A stretch of DNA of 15,125 nt from Firmicutes bacterium CAG:555 (GTDB lineage: Bacteria > Bacillota > Clostridia > Oscillospirales > Oscillospiraceae). Position 1 is the first letter of the stretch, and the number at the start of each line of letters is the position of its first letter. The notes under the pieces were generated by a model. That model ran no database searches, was not told where the DNA came from, and saw only the letters and a list, made by a program, of their open reading frames with translations. This document shows positions 6,307 to 13,014 of this stretch, in pieces. The stretch lies in contig HF986913.1 in the NCBI GenBank assembly GCA_000431075.1, forward strand, positions 28,876-44,000, given 5' to 3'. Position numbers and translations under genes: made by a program.

Positions 6307-6747
6307 TTAGATCACCTCGGCCTTTCCGCCTGCCGCCTCAATTTTTTCTTTTGCGGTTTCAGAGAAAGCGGAAGCCTTTACAGTAAGCTTTTTGGTTATC
6401 TCACCGTTGCCGAGGATCTTTACGCCGTAACGGCACTTGGAGAGAACGCCTGCGTCCAGAAGAGCCTGTGCGTCGACGACTGCACCGTCTTCAAACTTGT
6501 CAAGTGCGCTGACATTGATAGACTCGAGGGGCTTAGCAAAGATGTTGTTGAAGCCTCTCTTGGGGATACGGCGTGCAAGAGGCATCTGGCCGCCTTCGAA
6601 GCCGATGCGGACACCGCCGCCGGAGCGTGCCTTCTGGCCCTTGTGACCGCGGCCTGCGGTCTTGCCATTGCCGGTTGCGTGGCCTCTGCCCTTGCGTTTA
6701 TCCACATGGGTGGAGCCTGCTACGGGAGAAAGTTCATTGATATACAT
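6307..6747 (-). CDS. rplO: 50S ribosomal protein L15
   Basis: A 146-residue L15 with a Gly/Arg/Lys-rich N-terminal half (KGRGHATGNGKTAGRGHKG) that threads into 23S rRNA. It also has the motif GFEGGQMPLARRIPKRGF (49-66) and a globular C-terminal half. L15 is a late assembly protein of the central protuberance side of the 50S subunit. A GGAGG overlapping the rpmD stop serves the ATG at 6747. The stop is adjacent to the secY GTG, so the two are probably translationally coupled. Confidence 0.97.
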   Translation of the reverse strand: MYINELSPVAGSTHVDKRKGRGHATGNGKTAGRGHKGQKARSGGGVRIGFEGGQMPLARRIPKRGFNNIFAKPLESINVSALDKFEDGAVVDAQALLDAGVLSKCRYGVKILGNGEITKKLTVKASAFSETAKEKIEAAGGKAEVI

Positions 6748-6759
6748 TGCTTTTCCTCC

Positions 6760-6939
6760 TTATTCTTCCGTTACCTGGAGGAGATAGCCGATCTTGGCGA
6801 TCTTGCCCCTGGTCTGGGGGTTGTCGGGCTGAACGGTCTCGTTGCCGATCTTGTGCAGTCCGAGGGAGTTTGCGGTCGCAATATGCTTGTCATGACGACC
6901 GTTGAGGCTCTTTACGAGCTTAATTCTAAGATTTGCCAT
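6760..6939 (-). CDS. rpmD: 50S ribosomal protein L30
   Basis: A 59-residue protein starting MANLRIKLVKSLNGRHDKH and ending KIGYLLQVTEE. The pattern LRIKLVKS..G....H..T...LGL...... TV.......RG.I.KI.YL.. is that of bacterial L30. The ATG at 6939 has GGAGG 8 bases upstream, and the TAA at 6762-6760 is shared with the ribosome binding region of rplO. It is in the standard place between rpsE and rplO. Confidence 0.96.
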   Translation of the reverse strand: MANLRIKLVKSLNGRHDKHIATANSLGLHKIGNETVQPDNPQTRGKIAKIGYLLQVTEE

Positions 6940-6951
6940 GTTGCGCCCTCC

Positions 6952-7476
6952 TTAACCCTGGATCTCTTCAGGAGTCTTGCCTCTGACCGCTGCAACCTGA
7001 GCTGCATCACGGAGAGACATAAGGCCCTGCATGGTTGCCGCAACGACATTTGCGGGGTTGTTGGTGCGCAGGCACTTGGTACGGATGTCCTTGATGCCGG
7101 CTGCCTCAACAACTGCACGAACTGCGCCGCCGGCGATAACGCCGGTACCGGGTGCTGCGGGCTTGAGCAGAACACGACCTGCACCGAACTCGCCGATGAT
7201 CTCGTGAGGAATGGTGGTGCCCTGCAGGGTAATGGTCACGATGTTCTTCTTTGCATCCTCGAGACCCTTGCGGATCGCTTCGGAAACTTCGTTTGCCTTG
7301 CCGAGGCCATAGCCGACGCGGCCCTTGCCGTCACCGACAACGCAAAGTGCGGAGAACTTCATAACACGGCCGCCCTTGACGGTCTTGGATACACGGTTGA
7401 GGGAAACTACCTTCTCGACGAATTCGGAAGCTTCCTCGTCTCTGCGACGATCTCTTCTGTCGTTATTATAAGCCAT
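6952..7476 (-). CDS. rpsE: 30S ribosomal protein S5
   Basis: A 174-residue S5. After a charged N-terminal stretch (NNDRRDRRRDEEASEF) comes the double-stranded-RNA-binding-type domain (about 17-80, with RVSKTVKGGRVMKFSALCVVGDG), then the C-terminal domain with GTGVIAGGAVRAVVEAAGI. The loop VSKTVKGGR is the region where spectinomycin-resistance changes are known in the family; no such change is evident here. S5 contributes to decoding accuracy and mRNA unwinding at the entry channel. The ATG at 7476 has a GGAGG upstream. The gene is 12 bases before rpmD. Confidence 0.97.
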   Translation of the reverse strand: MAYNNDRRDRRRDEEASEFVEKVVSLNRVSKTVKGGRVMKFSALCVVGDGKGRVGYGLGKANEVSEAIRKGLEDAKKNIVTITLQGTTIPHEIIGEFGAGRVLLKPAAPGTGVIAGGAVRAVVEAAGIKDIRTKCLRTNNPANVVAATMQGLMSLRDAAQVAAVRGKTPEEIQG

Positions 7477-7493
7477 TATAGTTTCCTCCTCCC

Positions 7494-7853
7494 TTAGAAC
7501 TTCAGGCCGCTCTCACGAGCGCCCTCGGCGAGTGCCGCAACACGGCCGTGGAAGATGTAGCCGCCACGGTCAAAGACGACATTCTCGATGCCCTTTGCCA
7601 GTGCGCGCTCGGCGATGGTGTTGCCGATCTTCTTGGCTGCTTCAATGTTGCTGCCGTTGCCTTCAAATGCCTTCTCAACGGTGGATGCGGAGACAAGAGT
7701 GTTGCCTGCGACATCGTCGATGATCTGTGCATAGATGTGATTTTCGCTGCGGAATACGCTCAGACGGGGTCTCTCGGGAGTGCCGGAGATCTTGCCGCGT
7801 ACTCTTGCATGGCGCTTGATGCGCTGTGCTCTTGTATCAGGTCTTTTAATCAT
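7494..7853 (-). CDS. rplR: 50S ribosomal protein L18
   Basis: A 119-residue L18 starting MIKRPDTRAQRIKRHARVRGK, with the SVFRSENHIYAQIIDD segment and the C-terminal FDRGGYIFHGRVAALAEGAR motif. L18 binds 5S rRNA with L5 and helps dock it into the 50S subunit. Length and ends match the family. The ATG at 7853 has GGGAGG about 9 bases upstream, 16 bases after rplF. Confidence 0.97.
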   Translation of the reverse strand: MIKRPDTRAQRIKRHARVRGKISGTPERPRLSVFRSENHIYAQIIDDVAGNTLVSASTVEKAFEGNGSNIEAAKKIGNTIAERALAKGIENVVFDRGGYIFHGRVAALAEGARESGLKF

Positions 7854-7869
7854 TCAGGCACACCTCCCT

Positions 7870-8409
7870 TTACTTAGCACCGGTCTTGCCTTCTTTGCGG
7901 CGGACAACTTCGTAATCGTACTTGATGCCCTTGCCCTTGTAAGGCTCGGGAGGACGCTTGCCACGAACTTCTGCTGCAAACTGGCCGACCTTCTGCTTGT
8001 CAATACCCTTAATGATGATCTGGTTGGGGTTGGGAACTTCGATCTGGATATCCTCGGTCTCGGGTACGATGACCTGATGCGAGTAGCCGATGTTCAGAAC
8101 GAGGTTCTTGCCTTCCTTAGCTGCACGGTAACCGACGCCGTTGACCTCGAGGGTCTTGCTGAAGCCTTCGGACACGCCGACGACCATGTTGTGTATGAGC
8201 GAACGGGTAAGGCCGTGAAGGGAACGGTTGACCTTCTCATCATTGGGACGGGAGACATGAATAACGCCTGCGTCGAGTTCAACCTTCATGTTGGGTGCCA
8301 CGGTCATCTCAAGTGCGCCCTTGGGGCCCTTGACTGCGACATGGCGGCCGTCGATCTTAACTTCTACTCCTGCGGGGACGGTAACGGGAGCTCTACCAAT
8401 TCTTGACAT
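7870..8409 (-). CDS. rplF: 50S ribosomal protein L6
   Basis: A 179-residue L6 starting MSRIGRAPVTVPAGVEV, with two related alpha/beta domains and the C-terminal signature PEPYKGKGIKYDYEVVRRKEGKTGAK-type ending (key residues PEPYKGKGI). It lies near the sarcin-ricin loop and factor-binding site. The open frame extends to 8466, but the start is set at 8409: it has a GGAGG 9 bases upstream, gives the universal MSRIG N-terminus and avoids overlapping rpsH. Confidence 0.97.
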   Translation of the reverse strand: MSRIGRAPVTVPAGVEVKIDGRHVAVKGPKGALEMTVAPNMKVELDAGVIHVSRPNDEKVNRSLHGLTRSLIHNMVVGVSEGFSKTLEVNGVGYRAAKEGKNLVLNIGYSHQVIVPETEDIQIEVPNPNQIIIKGIDKQKVGQFAAEVRGKRPPEPYKGKGIKYDYEVVRRKEGKTGAK

Positions 8410-8422
8410 GATCAGTTCCTCC

Positions 8423-8821
8423 TTACCATACGAACGCAAGGACTTCGCCGCCGACATGAGCTGCACGAGCAGCCTTATCGGTCATGACGCCCTTAGAAGT
8501 GGATACGATAGCGATACCGAGGCCCTTGAGGACCTTGGGAAGCTCGTCTGCTCCGGCGTAAACACGGAGGCCGGGCTTCGAGACACGGCGAAGACCCTGG
8601 ATGGCCTTCTCCTTGCCGGGGAGATACTTGAGGGTAATGCGGATGATGCCCTGAGTGCCGTCATCAATGAGCTGGAAGCTCTTGATGTAGCCTTCGTCGA
8701 AGAGGATCTGAGCGATTGCCTTCTTCATCTTGGAAGCGGGGACATCGACGGTTTCATGCTTTGCGCTGCCGGCGTTGCGGATGCGTGTCAGCATATCTGC
8801 AATGGGGTCTGTGATCTGCAT
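8423..8821 (-). CDS. rpsH: 30S ribosomal protein S8
   Basis: A 132-residue S8 starting MQITDPIADMLTRIRNA and ending GGEVLAFVW. The RNA-binding motif VSTSKGVMTDKAAR includes Ser107-Thr108-Ser109. S8 is a primary binder of the central domain of 16S rRNA and, in Escherichia coli, the translational repressor of the spc operon. The ATG at 8821 has AGGAGG 9 bases upstream. Uniquely in this window it is preceded by its own promoter and a long structured leader, not by the close junction seen elsewhere, which fits autogenous control (inference). Confidence 0.97.
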   Translation of the reverse strand: MQITDPIADMLTRIRNAGSAKHETVDVPASKMKKAIAQILFDEGYIKSFQLIDDGTQGIIRITLKYLPGKEKAIQGLRRVSKPGLRVYAGADELPKVLKGLGIAIVSTSKGVMTDKAARAAHVGGEVLAFVW

Positions 8822-9024
8822 GTGTTGTTTCCTCCTATTTTAGAGTTACCTTTCGGTTTAGGCGGCGAGGTTCCACACTAATACATGATTAGCCGTGGCC
8901 TTTCGCCATCCTTTTGGCCGTCTCCGGTTATGCAGCTGCCGAAAACGGGCCGTATTCAAAAACCGCCGAAGAGATACGCCCAAATTGAGCGTATCTCATA
9001 GCGTGGTCTTTGTAAAAATCGCAG
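8822..9024 (-). promoter_or_regulatory. Long structured 5' leader of rpsH, class unknown
   Basis: About 200 nt between the predicted transcription start and the rpsH ATG. On the minus strand it can form three hairpins. H1 is an 11-bp stem at 8997-8971 with an AATTT loop. H2 is a 12-bp stem with one bulged C, 8951-8939 with 8927-8916. H3 is a 10-bp stem with one bulged G, 8898-8888 with 8882-8873. GGCGG (8967-8963) and CCGCC (8865-8861) could close H2 and H3 into a junction. The linker between H2 and H3 is purine-rich (AAAAGGATGGCGAAAGG). I do not recognise a riboswitch family. No hairpin is directly followed by a T-run, so control of translation or of RNA stability is more likely than attenuation. 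Confidence 0.55.
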
Positions 9025-9060
9025 CATTTCATTATACACCGAAAACCCTTGGTAAATCAA
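9024..9060 (-). promoter_or_regulatory. Sigma-A-type promoter upstream of rpsH
   Basis: On the minus strand, TTGATT (9060-9055) is followed by an 18-base spacer and a perfect TATAAT (9036-9031). The start of transcription would be about 9024. It lies in the 284-base gap between rpsZ and rpsH. It would let the second half of the spc block, plus downstream genes, be expressed separately from the S10 part. Confidence 0.7.
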
Positions 9061-9105
9061 GCATTTTCTGCTGAAATGATGCACATTTTCGCAAATAGTC
9101 GCCGA

Positions 9106-9291
9106 TTACCAGGATGCCTTGCGGACACCGGGGATCTGGCCCTTGTATGCCAGCTCACGGAAGCAGATACGGCAGATGCCGTAATCACGCAGGTAAGCAT
9201 GGGGGCGGCCGCAGATCTTGCAGCGATTGTACTTGCGGGTAGAGAACTTAGCAGGAGCCTGCTGCTTGAGGATCATAGATTTCTTAGCCAT
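9106..9291 (-). CDS. rpsZ: 30S ribosomal protein S14, type Z
   Basis: A 61-residue S14 of the short zinc-binding class. Cys24, Cys27, Cys40 and Cys43 (CKIC and CRIC) form the zinc site. The sequence between them (GRPHAYLRDYGI) and the ending PGVRKASW match the family. The longer zinc-free S14 would be about 89-101 residues. S14 binds in the 30S head. The ATG at 9291 has GGAGG 9 bases upstream, 14 bases after rplE. The next gene is separated by a promoter and leader, not the usual few bases. Confidence 0.97.
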   Translation of the reverse strand: MAKKSMILKQQAPAKFSTRKYNRCKICGRPHAYLRDYGICRICFRELAYKGQIPGVRKASW

Positions 9292-9305
9292 TTTTCAGTT
9301 CCTCC

Positions 9306-9845
9306 TTAGTTCATGAAGGGAGCACCCATGAGCCTGAGCAGCTCGCGTGCTTCCTCGTCGGTCTGAGCGGTGGTGGTGATGGCAATGTTCATACCACGCA
9401 GCTTCTCGATCTTATCGTAATCGATCTCAGGGAAGATGATCTGTTCCTTAAGACCCATGGAGTAGTTGCCTCTGCCGTCGAATGCATCTGCGGAAATACC
9501 GCGGAAGTCACGGACACGGGGAAGAGCAACATTGAACAGACGGTCGAGGAACTCCCACATACGGTCCTGACGCAGGGTGACCTTAACGCCGACATGCATG
9601 CCCTCACGGAGCTTGAAGTTAGCGACGGACTTCCTTGCGACGGTTGCAACAGCGTGCTGACCGGTGATAGCGGAGATCTCCTTGATGACATTATCAAGGG
9701 CCTTTGCGTTGTCCTTGCAGTCGCCGCAGCCGACAGATACAACGATCTTGTCGAGCTTGGGGATCTGCATGGTGGACTTGTACTGGAACTTCTCCATCAG
9801 AGCAGGAGCAACTTCCTCAACATACTTTTTCTTCATTCTTGTCAT
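9306..9845 (-). CDS. rplE: 50S ribosomal protein L5
   Basis: A 179-residue L5 with the N-terminal KYVEEVAPALMEKFQYKSTMQIPKLDKI-type region (core EEVAPALMEKF), the segment GQHAVATVARKSVANFKLREG and the C-terminal IGMNI-equivalent region. It binds 5S rRNA and forms part of the central protuberance and the bridge to S13. Two ATGs are possible: 9845 has AAAGGAG 9 bases upstream and is preferred, while 9836 would remove MTR. It sits between rplX and rpsZ. Confidence 0.97.
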   Translation of the reverse strand: MTRMKKKYVEEVAPALMEKFQYKSTMQIPKLDKIVVSVGCGDCKDNAKALDNVIKEISAITGQHAVATVARKSVANFKLREGMHVGVKVTLRQDRMWEFLDRLFNVALPRVRDFRGISADAFDGRGNYSMGLKEQIIFPEIDYDKIEKLRGMNIAITTTAQTDEEARELLRLMGAPFMN

Positions 9846-9862
9846 AGTCAGTTTCTCCTTTC

Positions 9863-10174
9863 TCAGAATTCTGCACCGCAGTTATCCTGCTTGCAGTAGC
9901 GGACTTTCTTGCCGTCCACGAACTTGTAGCCAACACGGGTCGGCTTGCCGCACTTGGGGCAAACGAGCTGTACCTTGCTGACATAGATGGGGGTCTCGAC
10001 CTTGATGATGCCGCCGTCCTGACCCTTCTTCTGAGCCTTCTGGTGCTTTGTTGCGACATTGACGCCTTCAACTATGACCTTGTCAGCCTTGGGGTCTGCT
10101 GCGATAACCTTGCCGGACTTGCCCTTGTCCTTGCCGGACAGGACTATAACTTTATCGTCTCTTTTAATATTCAT
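9863..10174 (-). CDS. rplX: 50S ribosomal protein L24 with C-terminal zinc motif
   Basis: A 103-residue L24. The N-terminal KOW domain reads RDDKVIVLSGKDKGKSGKVI. The C-terminal part has CPKCGKPTRVGYKF and then CKQDNCG. Cys72 and Cys75 form a CxxC, but the second pair, Cys94 and Cys99, is spaced C-x4-C, where zinc-bearing L24 proteins usually have CxxC. Metal binding is therefore likely but its geometry is altered. L24 is an early assembly initiator of the 50S subunit near the tunnel exit. The ATG at 10174 has GGAGGG upstream. Confidence 0.96.
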   Translation of the reverse strand: MNIKRDDKVIVLSGKDKGKSGKVIAADPKADKVIVEGVNVATKHQKAQKKGQDGGIIKVETPIYVSKVQLVCPKCGKPTRVGYKFVDGKKVRYCKQDNCGAEF

Positions 10175-10189
10175 TCTCTTTGCCCTCCA

Positions 10190-10561
10190 TTAAATCACTT
10201 CGGGAGCCAGGGACAGGATCTTCATGTAGTCCTTATCACGCAGCTCACGAGCAACGGGTCCAAAGATACGAGTGCCACGGGGGTTCTTATCGGTACCGTT
10301 GATAAGAACCGCAGCGTTCTCGTCGAAACGAACATAGGTGCCATCTGCACGACGGACGGGCTTTGCGGTACGAACGATGACTGCCTTGACGACATCACCC
10401 TTCTTGACAGAGCCGCCGGGAGCTGCCTTGCGGACAGATGCGACGATGACATCACCGATGCTTGCGTATCTGCGCTTGGAGCCGCCGAGAACTCTGATGC
10501 ACTTGATTTCCTTGGCGCCGGTATTGTCGGCAACCTTCAGATAAGTCTCTTGCTGTATCAT
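10190..10561 (-). CDS. rplN: 50S ribosomal protein L14
   Basis: A 123-residue L14 starting MIQQETYLKVADNTGAKEIKC, with the GDVIVASVRKA segment and the ending RDKDYMKILSLAPEVI, standard for the family. L14 contacts the 30S subunit through helix 14 of 16S rRNA and is the target of the RsfS silencing factor. It conventionally opens the spc block. No promoter or terminator separates it from rpsQ (13 bases), so S10 and spc genes run as one unit here. Confidence 0.97.
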   Translation of the reverse strand: MIQQETYLKVADNTGAKEIKCIRVLGGSKRRYASIGDVIVASVRKAAPGGSVKKGDVVKAVIVRTAKPVRRADGTYVRFDENAAVLINGTDKNPRGTRIFGPVARELRDKDYMKILSLAPEVI

Positions 10562-10574
10562 TTATGCTGCCTCC

Positions 10575-10835
10575 TTACTTAGCCTTCTCAACGATTTCGA
10601 CAACACGCCATCTCTTGTCCTTGGACAGGGGGCGGGTCTCCATCACACGAACGATATCGCCGATGCCACATTCGTTGTTCTCGTCATGTGCCTTCAGGCG
10701 GTAGGTTCTTCCGATGATCTTCTTATAAGTCTTGTGTGCGACACGATCCTCGACGATGACGACGACGGTCTTGTCCATCTTGTCGGACACTACCTTGCCG
10801 ACACGGGTCTTACGGGAAGTTGTTCTTTCATTCAT
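10575..10835 (-). CDS. rpsQ: 30S ribosomal protein S17
   Basis: An 86-residue OB-fold protein with RKTRVGKVVSDKMDKTVVV, KIIGRTYRLKAHDENNECGIGD and the ending RWRVVEIVEKAK. It binds the 5' domain of 16S rRNA early in assembly. The ATG at 10835 has GGAGG 9 bases upstream. It is 14 bases after rpmC and 13 before rplN. Confidence 0.97.
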   Translation of the reverse strand: MNERTTSRKTRVGKVVSDKMDKTVVVIVEDRVAHKTYKKIIGRTYRLKAHDENNECGIGDIVRVMETRPLSKDKRWRVVEIVEKAK

Positions 10836-10849
10836 TCTGACTTACCTCC

Positions 10850-11044
10850 TCACTGCTCGAGCTGTTTCTCGCGGATAACGGTCTTGACTCGGGCAATGTC
10901 ACGACGCACAGCGGAAATCTTTACGGGGTTATCGAGATGATTGGTGGCATGCTGCATACGGAGCATGAACAGATCCTTCTTGAGCTCTGCGAGCTTTGCC
11001 TCGAGGTCTGCAACGGACATAGATCTAATTTCATTTGCCTTCAT
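10850..11044 (-). CDS. rpmC: 50S ribosomal protein L29
   Basis: A 64-residue helical hairpin protein starting MKANEIRSMSVADLEAKLAEL, with the RRDIARVKTVIREKQ C-terminal helix. It lies at the tunnel exit next to L23. The open frame extends to a GTG at 11056, inside rplP, but the ATG at 11044 gives the conserved MKA.EIR start, one base after the rplP stop. Only GGTGG lies upstream, a weak ribosome site, so coupling to rplP translation is probable. Confidence 0.95.
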   Translation of the reverse strand: MKANEIRSMSVADLEAKLAELKKDLFMLRMQHATNHLDNPVKISAVRRDIARVKTVIREKQLEQ

Positions 11045-11045
11045 C

Positions 11046-11477
11046 TTATTCACCACCGTTCTCAGACTCAGTGCCCTTTGCGATTATCTTGGTCTTGCAG
11101 GGCAGCTTGTGGCTTGCAAGGCGCAGTGCCTCACGAGCGGTTTCTTCGGGTACGCCGGCGATCTCAAACAGAACTCTGCCGGGCTTAACGACTGCGACCC
11201 AGTACTCGGGCGAGCCTTTACCGGAACCCATACGGGTCTCGGCGGGCTTTGCGGTTACGGGCTTGTCGGGGAAGATCTTGATCCAGACCTGGCCGCCACG
11301 CTTGGTGTAACGGGTCATTGCGATACGGGCTGCCTCGATCTGATTGCTGGTGATCCAGCACGGCTCGGTGGCCTGGAGGCCGAACTCACCGTATGCTACG
11401 AAGTTACCACGAGTAGCCTTGCCCTTCATGCGGCCGCGGTGTACTCTGCGGTACTTAACTCTCTTAGGCATTAACAT
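11046..11477 (-). CDS. rplP: 50S ribosomal protein L16
   Basis: A 143-residue L16 starting MLMPKRVKYRRVHRGRMKG, close to the MLLPKR start known in other Bacillota. L16 organises the tRNA-binding cleft of the 50S subunit, near the A site. The ATG at 11477 overlaps the rpsC stop by one base (TAATG) and has GGAGG 9 bases upstream. The ATG at 11471 would drop ML and is too far from that site. The ending ESENGGE is acidic. Confidence 0.97.
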   Translation of the reverse strand: MLMPKRVKYRRVHRGRMKGKATRGNFVAYGEFGLQATEPCWITSNQIEAARIAMTRYTKRGGQVWIKIFPDKPVTAKPAETRMGSGKGSPEYWVAVVKPGRVLFEIAGVPEETAREALRLASHKLPCKTKIIAKGTESENGGE

Positions 11478-12349
11478 TAGTTGTTGCCTCCTTCCTTGGG
11501 AGCTGCGTTAGCTGCGGGGCGGGGTCCGCGGTTGTAGCCGCCCTGGCCTGCGGGACGCTGGCCATAGCCGCCCTGACGGCGCTCACCCTGCTGGCCACGA
11601 TTGTAGCCACCCTGGCGGCGGTCACCGCCCTGACGACGGTCACCACGGCGGTCGTCACGACGACGGCGCTCGCCCTGAGGCTTGTTCATGTCCATCACAC
11701 GGGGAGTGGTACGCAGGGTCTGGGAAAGGACTTCGCCCTTGTAGATCCAAACCTTGACGCCGATGCGGCCGTAGGTGGTAGCTGCTTCGGCAAAGCCGTA
11801 CTCGATATCTGCACGGATGGTCTGAAGAGGAATGGTACCGTCGTGGTACTGCTCAACGCCAGCGATCTCACGGCCGCCGAGACGACCCGAGCACATGACC
11901 TTGATACCTCTTGCGCCCATGCGCATTGCACGACCCATTGCGTTCTTCATTGCACGGCGGTGAGAGATACGCTTCTCGATCTGCTGTGCGATATTCTCCG
12001 CTACGAGCTGAGCATTGGTGTCGGGGGTGCGGACCTCAACGATGGAGATCGCAACATCCTTGCCGATCATCTTTGCGACTTCCTGACGGATGCGCTCGAT
12101 CTCCTGACCGCCCTTGCCGATGACGACACCGGGTCTGGAGCAGTGGATGAAAATGCGGACCTTGTTGGAATCACGCTCGATCTCGATGGTAGGAACACCG
12201 GCCGAATAGAGGGTCTTCTTCAGGTATTTACGAATGTTGTAGTCTTCTACGATAAGATCGCCGACCTTATCTGCACGGGCGTACCAGCGGGAATCCCAGT
12301 CCTTTATAACGCCGACACGCATGCCATGAGGATTAACTTTCTGTCCCAT
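11477..12349 (-). CDS. rpsC: 30S ribosomal protein S3 with Arg/Gly/Gln-rich C-terminal tail
   Basis: A 290-residue S3, against about 205-235 usual. The N-terminal domain starts MGQKVNPHGMRVGVIKDWDS. The KH domain has the GVVIGKGGQEIERIR loop (75-89), and the S3 C-terminal domain ends near WIYKGEVL (201-208). After RVMDMN comes a 68-residue low-complexity tail (about 222-290) rich in Arg, Gly, Gln and Asp, with repeated RRQGG and GGYNRG units. S3 lies at the mRNA entry channel and has helicase activity with S4 and S5. The tail would project from the surface and may bind RNA. There is no frameshift: the tail is in frame and ends just as rplP starts. Confidence 0.97.
   Translation of the reverse strand: MGQKVNPHGMRVGVIKDWDSRWYARADKVGDLIVEDYNIRKYLKKTLYSAGVPTIEIERDSNKVRIFIHCSRPGVVIGKGGQEIERIRQEVAKMIGKDVAISIVEVRTPDTNAQLVAENIAQQIEKRISHRRAMKNAMGRAMRMGARGIKVMCSGRLGGREIAGVEQYHDGTIPLQTIRADIEYGFAEAATTYGRIGVKVWIYKGEVLSQTLRTTPRVMDMNKPQGERRRRDDRRGDRRQGGDRRQGGYNRGQQGERRQGGYGQRPAGQGGYNRGPRPAANAAPKEGGNN
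11480..11686 (-). repeat. Low-complexity Arg/Gly/Gln-coding region at the 3' end of rpsC
   Basis: This stretch encodes residues about 222-290 of S3. At protein level, RRQGG occurs three times and GGYNRG twice, with a related GGYGQR unit. The repeats are degenerate at DNA level, as expected from an old expansion. They remain in frame with the S3 domain. Confidence 0.8.
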
Positions 12350-12366
12350 TTATTCTGCCTCCTTCC

Positions 12367-12714
12367 TTAGTCTCTCTCAGCCACGCAGATGGTGATGTGG
12401 CTGGTGCGCTTGTTGATTCTGTACATACGACCCTGAGCTCTGGGCATACCGCGCTTGAGGATGGGGCCGCCGGTTGCATATGCAACTGCAACATACAGCT
12501 TCTCGGGATCCATTTCAAAATTGTTCTCGGCGTTTGCACATGCGCTCTTGAGGAGCTTGATCATGTACTCGCAGCCGGACTTGGGGGTGTGCTCCATAAG
12601 TGCCATGGCGACATTTGCGTCCTTGCCACGGATCATATCGCAGATGATGCCGACCTTGCGGGGGGAGATACGAACATACTTAACTTCTGCTCTTGCCATT
12701 TTCTTTTCGTCCAT
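12367..12714 (-). CDS. rplV: 50S ribosomal protein L22
   Basis: A 115-residue L22 with the core VKYVRISPRKVGIICDMIRGK and the C-terminal hairpin region GGPILKRGMPRAQGRMYRINKRTSH that lines the peptide exit tunnel. The ATG at 12714 has GGAGG 7 bases upstream and gives MDEKKMARAEV. The internal ATG at 12699 would give the common MARAEV start but lacks a spaced ribosome site. It is in the standard rpsS-rplV-rpsC order. Confidence 0.96.
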   Translation of the reverse strand: MDEKKMARAEVKYVRISPRKVGIICDMIRGKDANVAMALMEHTPKSGCEYMIKLLKSACANAENNFEMDPEKLYVAVAYATGGPILKRGMPRAQGRMYRINKRTSHITICVAERD

Positions 12715-12726
12715 GTTATCTCCTCC

Positions 12727-12999
12727 TTACTTACCGGTCTTGCTGCCTGCGTGACCACGGAAGGTACGGGTGGGAGCAAACTCGCCGAGCTTGTGGCCGA
12801 CCATATCTTCGGTGACATACACGGGGACATGACGGCGGCCGTCGTGTACAGCGATGGTGTGTCCTACGAAGGACGGGAAAATGGTAGTGGCACGGCTCCA
12901 GGTCTTGAGGACCTTCTTCTCGCCTGCCTTATTCATTTCATCGACTCTCTTCAGAAGCTCGGGAGCTGCGAAGGGGCCTTTCTTAACGCTTCTACTCAT
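12727..12999 (-). CDS. rpsS: 30S ribosomal protein S19
   Basis: A 90-residue S19 starting MSRSVKKGPFAAPELLKRV, with WSRATTIFPSFVGHTIAVHDGR and the ending LGEFAPTRTFRGHAGSKTGK-type tail. S19 is in the 30S head and contacts the A-site finger of the 50S subunit. The ATG at 12999 has GGAGG upstream, 15 bases after rplB. Nothing unusual. Confidence 0.97.
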   Translation of the reverse strand: MSRSVKKGPFAAPELLKRVDEMNKAGEKKVLKTWSRATTIFPSFVGHTIAVHDGRRHVPVYVTEDMVGHKLGEFAPTRTFRGHAGSKTGK

Positions 13000-13014
13000 T
13001 TACTTATGCCCTCC

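Noticed and set aside
5026..7497. An 823-codon open frame on the plus strand across secY, rplO, rpmD and rpsE
   Set aside because: It is the antisense shadow of five well-supported genes. These genes rarely use TTA, CTA or TCA codons, which would read as stops on the other strand in the matching register. The predicted protein is Cys- and Asp-rich without recognisable domains.
8873..8930. A cyclic-di-GMP (GEMM) riboswitch in the rpsH leader
   Set aside because: The segment GAAAGGCCACGGCTAA has a loose likeness to the GEMM core, but the diagnostic GCAAACC and GACGCAAAGCC elements are missing and the hairpin order differs.
8971..8997. H1 of the rpsH leader as a rho-independent terminator
   Set aside because: The stem is strong, but the next bases on the minus strand are TTCGGCGG; the T5 comes 8 bases later, too far for a standard terminator.
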